In this document: positions 12,001-23,700 of the stretch, piece by piece | Position numbering within the stretch: position 1 is the stretch's first letter | How the letters are laid out: every line of letters begins with the position of its first letter | DNA from: Symsagittifera roscoffensis | Lineage: Eukaryota > Xenacoelomorpha > Acoela > Convolutidae | Direction: 5' to 3' | Assembly (NCBI RefSeq): GCF_963678635.1 | Contig: NC_087063.1 | Span: 19,348,143 to 19,389,813 of the forward strand | Length of the DNA stretch: 41,671 bases | Notes under the pieces: generated by a model | What the model was told of the DNA's origin: nothing | Seen by the model: the letters and a program-made list of their open reading frames with translations, nothing else | Databases searched by the model: none | Program-made: the position numbers and the translations under genes

Positions 12001-15000
12001 GGTTCAGAAAGCCTTTATGGCCTTGGATCGTATTCAAAATGACACAGCGGCAAAGCGGAGCTCCGCATCAATTCCGATACAACTCAAGCGAGCGACTAGA
12101 AAAGGAGACGATGCAACTCAAGCGAGTGACTAGAAAAGGAGACAGAAAAATCTAAACCGAATTATAACCAATAGAAAATTCGGAAAGAGTCCAGGAACGC
12201 AAGTAAACAGAAAAAAAACTGACTTGTTTTTTTTTATTTCAACTTTTGAATTTCAAAGAAAAATTAGATGCCTCTAAATGCTCTTTGAATTGCTACAACA
12301 GTTTATGATTGACACTTTTTGATAAAATTAACCCAATTTGAGAAAACTGGATCAAAAGGTAAAAATTTTTTCCGATGCGAAATCTGATAATTAAATTCCA
12401 TTTTCGAACATAGAAATCGATCACCTTTCTCGTGACCTTAACAGTTGTGTTCAATAGTGGACTTTTCCTTCCTTTAAACAAAGCAAATGAAATGAGCGTA
12501 AAAAATCAAGTCAAATCGCGAAAAAGTAAATTTGAGCATGATTAAATACTTTTCCTGCAAAAAATGAAAAAAAAACCATCGGGACCTATTTAAGAGTCGG
12601 AACTACGTTCATCGAATTTTGAAAAGAAAGTGAATGACCCATTTACCTCCACTTGGAGAATGCACGATGCACATCCAGCTCTCCAGTGTCAGGATTCACC
12701 AGGGGGTGGTAGACGGGAGGGTCGAAAACCAACTTCTACAACAACACAATACATTCAATAAGTGATAAGCAAAAAGTGATGAAAACTAAATTTGATTAGA
12801 TTTTTTACCAGAATTAACATGGCGCAATTTATGTTGCGAAATTCGGACTCAAACTTTTACCCTAAAAGGGGTTAATTTTGGCTTCATTTAGTCAATCAAA
12901 AATTACCTGAAAGATGATTATGGTAAATCTCCAAAATTTGGCTCTTTCCCAGCCCCCCTTTCTAATTTTTCTGAAATTCAATAGTTGAAAGTCTATTTAA
13001 ACTTACTTTTCATGTTATAAACTGAATCAAAACGTGTCAGCGTGAACAGATTTTCACAACAATTTTTACATGCAAAATGCCGTGTGAGCATTTTTTGAAC
13101 CGCTTAATTTTGTTATTTTACGAGGGGGGAACTGGAAAAGAGACCAAAATTTGTGCAAAACGTCGAAAATTATTTTTAAAGAAAGTAATACTTTATAAAA
13201 GAAGCTCACTTTCATATAATTTGTTCATGAACTGACCAGGTAGTTTTGGCCTAGTTTTTTATTCATTTTTGGCGTAATTTATTTTTGACCAAGTAGTTCT
13301 GGCGTAGTTTTTTGTTATGTGGTTCAATTTATTTCGCAAAATAAATTAAACCACATTACTTCTGGTAAAATACACATTACTTGAGTGCTCATCACTTATT
13401 GTCTAATTTCAGCCCAAATTGAGAAAAGGGAGTTCAACGTTTCCAATTTTGTTCGGATAATTTAAAACAGCACCGTAGCTCGTGCTGAATTCTGGCTCCC
13501 ATATTATTTCATTAAGTCTCCTGTTTGATGTTTGTTAATGTGGTCACCACTTTAGTTTATGTTATCGGCGACATTTTTAGTTTAACGGACTCGATTTTAA
13601 AGGAACCAGTACTCGCGCGAAAAAAGAGCACAGAAACCTTACGCTAAAAAAAACTAAATCTTTGGCCAAAATTGAGAGCCCTTGAAATCATACCGACATC
13701 ATCTACCGTCAAAAAAACGCATATTAATCCTTTTATCAACACCTATATATAGGTAAAGCTGATAAACAATTATCAGATAGTTCATGACGGCCTGATATGA
13801 AACCTACTGGACAAGAGCTGTCAGGGAAGTCGTGAGGTATGAAGATTGCTAGTTTGAACACCCCGCCCTGGTACAGTCCCTGGCGCACAAAGATGACCCC
13901 GTTCCAGCCTAAACACTCTTCTTACTAATCACGATCTACCATAAAAAGCTAACTACGTGTAATGGTATATCGGAATAGTTAGGTAGTAGATTTAGAGGAC
14001 ATATTTTGTTTAGGCAAAATTGATTTTTGGCTCAATTAAAATTGCATCGGTACTACTTTAAATGCAATACTATACTGCTCGTATCAAGGGGCAGACTTGG
14101 ATCTTCCGATTGTCCCAGAATTTGTCTGTTTCTTAGACAACAAAATTTTATAGAATTACTTGAAAAAAGTCGATTTGCCCGCCCATAACTTAACTTAAAA
14201 TATCATTTGAGCTCTCATTTATGCAGATGATATTCTATCTTTGCTCTAGAGTACTGAAAACATGTGTGGATGCACATAATAGCAAGTATGTTTATTGCAC
14301 TCTACTCACAGAGAGGGGTGCGACCACTGGGTACCACGAACACACCAGGCAGCTTCTGTTTCGCCAGTAGTTTACTAAAACAATCACAGTATCACAATTA
14401 CAAAACCACCAAATTAAATTTTTGGAAAAAGGCTCCGCAAATTACTATCGACAGGGGCGGATTTAGGGGGGGGACGCCCCTTTTTTTCAGGGATTCGACC
14501 CCTTGACGACCCAAAGGGTCCCCCCTTTGATACTTTTTAAATAATCCATTTTTGACCGACCGACCCTAAAATTTTCTAACATATACTAACTTTGAGGGGG
14601 AGCGCGCGCCAAAAAAACAACACAATATTCGGCGCAGAATATTTGGCCAAAACAGCGTTTTTTTAGTGCTTTAGGAGAGATCGGAAAATCAATTTGGTCG
14701 ACCTGAAAAAAAAGGTTGTCAAAATTTTAGAAATTTTTTTGAAAATCAACCCCCCCCCCCCCACCTGGAGAAAATGTTAGATCCGCCTATCGAGATCTGC
14801 AGGTAAGCTAGTCAGATTCACAATTGAGTTTTATTTATACAAGCTCTTTCCCCACTTTTTCTCGAGAACTAAATCCGTTTTGATGACGAAATAATCCTCC
14901 GCGATGCTACGCATACAGGAACCGAGGTAGGACAAGATACGTACTTTCGTGAATGCGCAAGTATCATTAGAAGGATTCCAACATAATATTCTTACAGAGT

Positions 15001-17733
15001 TATCACAAACGTAGGTCGGGAGAATTATAATTTAATTAGAGAGACATAAAAACCAGGTTATTTTTTCTCGTCAGCCTCCCAAATTTCAATAGCTCAAATT
15101 GAATAAAAGTTGTACAGGTAAAAATTAATACTTTGAACAACGTTTCAAATTGAGCGCCTCTAATTGATTGAATCGTTTGATACTCGTTCCATTCAAAAAG
15201 CTTTGAAGTGTGGTCCCGCCAGACCACTAGGAAAATGCTTAAAGTACTTTAAGTGGATGAAAACAAAGAAACTTGTAAACATTTCTTCGTTAGACTAGTA
15301 GCCTCTAAACGCTTCTTGAAAATGAAATGATCAAAAATATGAATTCACTGGCAAAACAAACTACATTTAAAAATGTTTATCTGACTTCTAGATGGGACCA
15401 TTGATTTTTTTACGGGACCATACTTCTAAACAAGGTTTTAAACGGGATCATACTTCTAAGCGAGTACCAATCGTTTTCTACATATTACTGAACACACTAT
15501 GGGGGGAATCTGAGAAACATGCTCGAAAAATTGGAAAGAAAAGTTAAAAAATGCAAAATAAAAAAACTTCAGTGAAAGAAAGGTGAAAAAAAATCAATAA
15601 TTTGACCAATTTTATGAAATATGGTGTATATTCAATGTGTGTTCATGAAAACAAGACTACAGATGCAGCTGACAACCCCACTTTTCATTTTCAATTTAAT
15701 AAACGCCAAATAATAGCTTTCAATCTAAACAGATAAAATTTAAAAAAAAAGGTCCACTTTTCATTTTGACTTCACTTGCGAATCTCAGATTGTTATTTCA
15801 ACTAATTTTTGTCTGCATACAACTTTCTTTAGAAATCTGTAAAAAAAACCATATTGTATAATAAAACCCTTAACAGCTTCGAAGCCCCTTCTCGTTTGAA
15901 CTAGTGTATACGCGCGTGCCTTAGAATTCTCAGGTCTTGTGTTCGAATACCGACCCGCTTTTTTTCGCTGAAATGGTTCCAACTCATATTAGATCTGCTT
16001 AGTCGCCCATACAGTTTCATTTGATGGAGAAAAAGTCACATAACTTGTATGCTTTCGTAAGGGTTGGCAGTGAAAAAATGTGACAATTTTTTAGGGCAAT
16101 TTATTTTTGGGTTCGGCTTATCGGTGTACTACCCAAAAATTTTCGGCTTATTGACCTCTTGTTAAGCGATGCTAAATACTTATTGAACGCTGGTGAATGT
16201 GTTTTGCGACTGTTTTCCTGAAATTGAGCATCAACTGAGACTAGGCATGGAATGCACGGTTTCGCAAGTGCTGCAAACCCCCTGCTTTGCCTCTCTGATA
16301 AAATTGACATACCACTAATTAGACTACTTCAAACAAATTCAGTCTTCATACCCAACCCTGTTAACACACTAGGCCATAAAATTGATGCATACGAGAGTAA
16401 AAAAAAGCCTTCTACATTTTCATAATTCAAGGAGTTCTTTCAAAAAAAAAACTCGATTACAAATTAATACTTACGGTTCAAGTACACGTGTTTTTTAGCA
16501 ATTCAGGAACTAGAAAAAAAATTAAGCTCTGAAAAAAGACAACGTCGTAATATCATGAAAAATTACAATACTATGCACAGAAGGAATGTTCAACTTCGCT
16601 TATTTCAGTAAAAAAACTGATTGCGCAAAAAACTAAAGGACGTTTTGAAGATGCTTTCGAAAAAATCTGAACTCAGCACGGACATTGCCTGAGCTTCTCC
16701 CAAATCGCAAAATGAAAACTGAAAACAAAAATGGCAAAATTGACTGAGTAGCCGAGAACTCCGCAAATTTAAGAAAAAAGTATATTCACCAGTTCCGATC
16801 ATGTAGGCAACAATAACTAAAATATCCCGTAAACGGTGGGAATTGTTAAAAGTTTTTATTGAAAACAAATGAGATTATAGGTGATGCTATAGGTTTCACA
16901 AGAGTCAAACAGTTCAAAAAATTTCAACAAAAACAACAGTTTATCAAAGTTTTTCCAACATGTCTTTGAATATCATAGAACCAATGACATTATCTTGAAC
17001 CTCGTTCATTTCCAAAAATCTTTCATATATATTTTTTTGAGGAACAAATAGGAATATGGAATTTGGCTACATTTCGTTGAGAAATCTAAAACATAGCCAA
17101 CAGAATATTTGAAAAGTGTAAAAGAACTCAAGGAAACTCAAAAAAATATTGATATTTTTTAATATATTGCAACTTTCGAGTGTCAAAGAAAAAATATATC
17201 AGGTTTAAGCTCTTTGAAGTTCATGAAGTGTTCATGATTGCCACTTTTTCATAAAATTACAAATCAATCACGTTTTTCGCGCTTTCGTTATTGCAGAGCG
17301 CAATTGTCTACTTTTCAGCCAACGCTTTTAACTGCTTCAAAGTTAAAAGTGATTCTTCACTTTAATTCGTCTGACAGTAAAAAAATGCAAAGCAGTTTTT
17401 TCTCGAAGCGGTTTGACAATTTGGAAATATTCAAATTGGGTCGAATCACGACTGAAAAACTAGAAGTAACGCTTCACTAATAGCCCACAGAGACAGAAGT
17501 CTAATTGTTGTATCTAATTTTGCGTGAAAAGAAAAGAAAACTCATTCTATTGAACTTCTAACCGTGGTTGGAATTTTCAGCGGTTGGAATAAAAATAGAA
17601 CTTACACGGACTTGACTAAAACCAAGTTGCCAAATTTACAACTAACAAAAAAAGCAGTTCTCTGAGAAATTCATGAAGCTCAATTCTGAATTCAATTCAG
17701 TTCTTCAAGAAATTTCATGAAGCGAACTGAATG

Positions 17734-17792
<59 letters not shown>

Positions 17793-20700
17793 ACTGAAGC
17801 AACTCAAGCTATGATATTTTGAAACATTTCAAGTAATTTCATAGAGCTAATCGGATGACAAGTTAAATTTCTCTAAGCAAACTATTAGTTATGAAACTTT
17901 GAAACATTTCAATATTCATAAAGCGAATCAGGCGGTGAAGATTTTAGGTTAGTCTAAGCAAGTTTTTCCTGCTATGCAGAATTGAAATATTTCAAGTTAT
18001 TTCATGAAGCGAATCGGATGCCAAAAAGTTTACGTCTTCCTAAGCTATTCCAACAAGGAAAATTTGAAAAATTTCATTTTTATGAAGCAAATCAGTTTGC
18101 CCGAAAGTCTCAGTTTTTCTAAGCAAGTTATACAACCTATGAAACTTCAAAAAATAAAACGATTGATGAAACTTCAACAAATAATCCAAATAATTTTATT
18201 GTTTGAGTCGGTTCGCGATCAATTCAGTTTTTTTCTGAAAATATCTATTCAAGCTATGAAACTTTCAATAATTTCAAGTTATCTTTGGATCAAAATGTTT
18301 TGCAAAAAACAAAACAAGTGTTTCTACACAAGCTATTCGAGCTAAGTTTCTTCAAGAAGCGAATCGGATTGCAATATGTTTAAAATTTGATATTGAAGCT
18401 TTTTAATTGATGAAACGTAGCATTATTCCAAACTGTTTCATAGAGCAAATCAGTTCGGTAAAAGTTCAAGCTTATCTTAACCCAGGTAATGGAGCTATGG
18501 AAGTTAGAATGTCAAATGATTTCACAGACCGAATCGCTTTGTGAAAAATTGAGTTTTTGTAAAGAAGCTATGCGAGCGATGAAAATTTAAAAACTGTTTC
18601 ATAGGTTAAATCGATTCGCATAGAATTTAAGTTTTTCTTAAAAAAGCTATTCAATCTAAGAAAATTTCAATAATGTCAAGTTATTTCACAGACCGAATCG
18701 CTTCGTGAAAAATTGAGGAAACAAGTCGAAGCCACAAAGCTGTGGCTATAGCATGAATAACGACCACCAAGGCAACAACTTGGGTAATACTGCTTTAAAA
18801 ATATAACCCCTCAATTCTACTTGTTACAGTTCCATGAACAAAAAGTAAAACGGAACACTTAGGTTCATCACCTGATTAGTTTATATAAAGCACATTCTAT
18901 TGCATCAGAAGTTTTCCTTTCGAACATCTTCTTTTGTCAAAGCGAACATCTTCTTTTGTCAGTGCTACTCTAGTTAAGAAAACTTGATGGATATCAATTT
19001 ATTTATAAGACCGAATCGGTTCACGAACTAGTTAAACTACATATGTTGTCACATGAAGCTAATCAGTTGTGTAAAGTTAAGTTTTTCTCAAGCAAGCAAT
19101 TCAAGCTATGAAATTTCTCAAATTATTCTGTAGACCCAATCAAATCGCGAAAAATGTAGGTTTTTCTAAGCAAGTAATTCCAGCTCTGAAACTTTGAATT
19201 CAAAGTTACTTCATAGACCAAATCGGTTCGCGAAAAGCTTAAGTTTTTCTAAGCAAGCTAGTCAAGCTCAAAAAACTTGAACTATTCAAGTTATTTTATA
19301 GACTGAATCGATTTGCGAGGGTTCAAGTTTTTCGAAGCAAGCTCTTCAAGTTACAAAATTTTAAATTATACAAGTTATTCGATAGACTTCGAACTATCAA
19401 AAAAAATTCGAACTATTGAAGTCAATTCATGGACCAAATAAGTCCGCAAAAAATTTAAATTTTCTAAGCAAGCCATTCCAGCTTTCAAACTTTAAAATAT
19501 TTCAGGCTATTTCATAGATCGAATCATTTTGCGAAAAGCTCAAGTTTTTCTAAGCAAGCTATTCAACCTCTGAAGGTTTTGAATACTTCAAGTTACTTCA
19601 TTGAATCAGTTGCTTAGAAATGTTTGCGAAAAGTTTTGCTTCACTTAAGCTTTCCGCAAAACGATTCAGTCTATAAAAAGCTTGAAATATTTCAAAATTT
19701 ATCTGAGCACGCTATTCACGCGATAAAACTTCGAAATATGTCAAGTTGTTTCATAGAGCATATCGACTGGCGAGATGTTTCAATTTTTCTAAGCAAGCTA
19801 TTCAGGCGATGAAACTAAAAATTCCACGTTATTTCTTAGCGCAAAGTGGTTTGCAAAAAAGCTTGTTTTTCTAGCAAGGAGGTTGCTGTTTTTAGTTAGT
19901 TCGTTTCAGAATGAAATCAATCTGAAAAGTCAAAATTTCGAAAGAGTTCATCTTGTCTAAAGAATTGAAATTTTGTCAAAATTAATTGTAGAATATTCGA
20001 GACTTAAGAATATTTGAAAATTCTAGAATATTCTTGATTTTCTCTTAAACGTTAAGCCAAAAGCATTTTTTAAAACGTAGCATTCTACAAAACTAATATA
20101 TAGATATAAGATTAATTAGATAATAGACCAAATCTGATAAATTCAATATTTAGGCAAGCACAGAGATGTTTTTCATGGGTAACACTTCACAAAACAGCTA
20201 ATTAATATGCACATACGGATGAAACAGATCTAATATTAAGGCGACCAAAAATACATTGGAAAACTAGGAAGCTTCCCGATCAAATTCCAAAAATCACCAA
20301 ACACGAAAAATGCTTTAAGCTGTGAAGTCGTTTTGAGCCGTTATATCAAATAATTGGAGACAAAGACAGACCCTAAACACAGCTGAGACACAATTGAGGC
20401 AAGAAGTCAAAAAAATTATCTGAACAAAAACTATAAGTCACTTGGCATGAAAGTTATCTCCATTCATCCAATTTCTAGCATTTGAAAAAAAAATAGGGAA
20501 GACACCTGGAGTCGAACTCGGATCTCACTCCCCAGCGTCACTTGTCTTTACCTCGGAGCAATAGCGTCTCGCATTCTGCTAATTTTGCGCTATTCTGAGA
20601 CATCAGGCAGATAAGAATATGCTTTTATAAGTTTTATAGCGGATATAGCTAATGCAAATTGACAGCAAACAAAGACATACTAAACTGCAAGCAGAAATTG

Positions 20701-23700
20701 AAAACGAGAACTGAAAGTTGCCACTTGCAATGGAAAAAAGTGATCTGATATTAAAAAGTGGAACAAGGACTCATTATCCAACACTCTTAATATTCATGAA
20801 TCCCTATGAGGTGAACGACTCATTTGTAGAGAATTAAGGTAAAAAAGGATTCTTTTACCTGAGTTTGCAGAGAAAAATATCATATTTTTTTCTAATTAAA
20901 AACTAAGGATCCATTCATTGCGTCCGTATATTCAAAAAGCAAATGAAATGAGATAAACATTGCATAACTTGGTTCACACGCAAAAAATAACTGCGTTATT
21001 AGCAAGATTTGAAACCAGGGTTTATAGAAAAAAGAACAAAAACTTTTAAACAAAGTCTGTGCTAAGGTAGACGCCGAAAAAGTATTTAAAAAAAAACATT
21101 TCGGAAATGCATAAAATTTCGGAAAAAAGCATTTCGGAAAGCTAACAGGTTCTAGCCGGGCTCGAAGATGAGTCATTAGCAATTTCAAGCACGCATGTTA
21201 CCTCTACTCCAAATGCGCAGAATTACATAATCGAACTTGTTTCCATGATGAAAAGTTTCCATGATGAAAAAAATCTGCACTCCAATTTGGTAGCGATTGC
21301 TGATCACAAGCATAAGAATTCAATCAGATAGTTATTTTACGTTCTTTTACCTTCTTTGTATAATGAAAACGCACATTGGAAAAGTTTGAATTGTCAAATA
21401 GGTAACAGAAAATACAACTTAACTTTACAGATAGCAAAGTCATCTTTGTTTATATGCAGCTAACACTTTTTACATTATTAGTAATCAAAAGCATATGCAA
21501 GAACTTTAAACCCAGATCGGAGATAAGGTAATAAAAATATTTGCTAATTTATTCTGTGACCTCATCGGCATTTAGTACTAGAAGGCAGCGAATGAGTTGA
21601 ATGTAGAAGATCATAACCTAGTAAATTAAAGCATGAAGCGACAAGACATTGTACTAACTAACAGCACTCAAGTGGTCCGATTATGATTCAAGTAACTCCT
21701 AGTCAAGACTATAACAGTTGCCACATTTGATCTAAACTGAAAAAGAGCTTCTACCTTACAAGTAATTGAAATCTACACAGTAGCGTGCCGGGAGGGGAGT
21801 CAATTCTGGTCCCACATTTGGTATAACTTTATGACATCCATTTTTCACTGAACAACCTCAAAATGTTTCTAACGGCGCCTTTGGCGCGAATATGACTAAT
21901 TTTGATGGGCGAGCACGCGCCGAAAAAAAACTCAATTTTTTGGTTAAAATTTTCCAAAAAACCAAGCAAACCCCCCCCCCCCCCCCAGAAAAATTTCTGC
22001 GCACGCCACTGAATCTACATATTTCCTCAACAAGTACCTTGGCGATTAATAGTATGCGGCTATAATTGAATCCCGATCTGAATACTACAACTATCATATC
22101 ACAATTATGTCATCTCATTTATAATGAGTAGATGCAGAAAGTTCGAGCAGACAAAACTAGTTCTAAAAAAGTCCTATATTTCAGACAGAATTCGTGTCAA
22201 GAAAGACTAATTTCAAATTTCCATGCAATTTTCTAAATAAATTTTCTGTCACTTTTATCAAAACGAGTAGGTTACTCTTCCTAACTATTTTGTAAAAACT
22301 GGCGAGTTGCTGTTTTCTATTGTTTTCTGAAAACTTGCAAGTTGAGTTGCTGTTTTAATCAATTTATCTCAAAGCGGCAATTTGCTGTTTTTATTATTTT
22401 GCACGAAAATAGCAACCTGTTCTCTATGATTTAAATTGTCAGTTCAAACTTTCTGCACATCTCTTTAGCTTATCTGGTTCTCAGTCAATCAACGTGAGCA
22501 TTGCAAAACCACAGAAGGTATCCGCATTCGGCACCTCCCGACTGTCAGCAGGCAAGTTCAACTTGAACAGCACTTTTCTCTCTCGACCTTCGATAATCTT
22601 GACTATATTATGTGCGAGGAGTATCTTGTTTGAGCCACTGATCAGCCCAGCAGACACCATCTCTTGTGATACACTATCCGCGCTATCTTCTGCTGAATTG
22701 AAAGGAAACTTGATGTCATTCAACTCATTAGATTCATTTCGCATTCGCAGACATAACTCGAACTTGCGCGGCTGAACTGTTCTTATCTCTGGTTCTATGC
22801 TAGTCGATGATGCATTCAGTGTCTGTCTGTCACTTCCGTTTTGATGAGACGGTTCAGGCGAGGAAGTATTGGCCGAGTAGTCAGCGTCGCCTGAGGACTG
22901 CAGAGATCCTGATGGCAAGGCAAATTGATCAGCTTGCAACAGTCTATTCTTGCGATCTGATTGGCTGGATTTGTTATTGTCGCGATGTGATTGGTCGACA
23001 GCATTTAACGAGGACCCCGTGTCTAACTCGTCGTCGCTCCACTCCCATCCTCCGTCTTCTGTCCTGTGCATTGTTCCCGTAGATCCAGGCACTCTTTTCA
23101 CCTTCTGGGCACGGTGTTTAAAATGGGGAAGCTTTTCAACAAAGTCAATGAATTTAGTCTCTTTTCCATTATGTGTCAATCCAACAACGTTTTCAAACGC
23201 ACTATGAGAATGTTGAAATTTCTTGAAAATTTCGTGTTTCAGAAGCTTGGCGGCCGTAGGTCGTTTCAGCGGGTCTTTCTGAAGACACTCCGATATGAAA
23301 TGATCTAATTTGCATTTTTTGAGGCTACTGAAGGATACGTTGGCTTCGTGGCAGCATTGCTCTAGTCTTGGCGAGTCGTTTTGCACAGTCATGATCATCA
23401 CTTTCATGGCTGGATACTTGGCGTAAGGCGCTTTTCCAGTAGCCAGTTCGATGGCTGTGATTCCAAAAGACCAGATATCTACTTTCCAATCGTACCCAGC
23501 ACTGTCTTGCTCAATGATCTCCGGGGCCATCCAGCATGGTGTTCCAACAAACGTATGCCTAACGCCTCCTTGCGACCTTTTGTTACTCGCCGATATCCAA
23601 GCACTCACTCCAAAATCGGCCAGTTGAACTTCACCATTGTCGCCGATTAAAATATTTCCCGCTTTCACGTCGCGGTGAATGTTTCCTTGCTTGTGCAAAT

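Larger units (their letters stand above)
10291..12646 (-). other. AKTIP intron with SINE B and small repeats
   Basis: A 2.36-kb intron. It contains hairpin module copies at 10650 and 12045, a plus-strand tRNA-SINE of a separate family (10850-11060), a short AT microsatellite (11250-11270), a 34-bp tandem duplication (12080-12147) and a family C repeat (12183-12495). Confidence 0.6.

Noticed and set aside
16471-16516. Upstream AKTIP micro-exon with donor ACC/GTAAGT
   Set aside because: All three frames of the 35-nt segment contain a stop, and the real upstream exon was found at 24883-24944.
18004-18345. 113-codon plus-strand open frame
   Set aside because: It lies entirely in the roughly 83-bp satellite array. 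Its repeated residues (FMKQ, PMKLQK, AMKL) reflect monomer periodicity, not a protein family.
22807-23650. Plus-strand frames opposite the kinase
   Set aside because: They are antisense shadows of the conserved kinase frame, with no independent homology.
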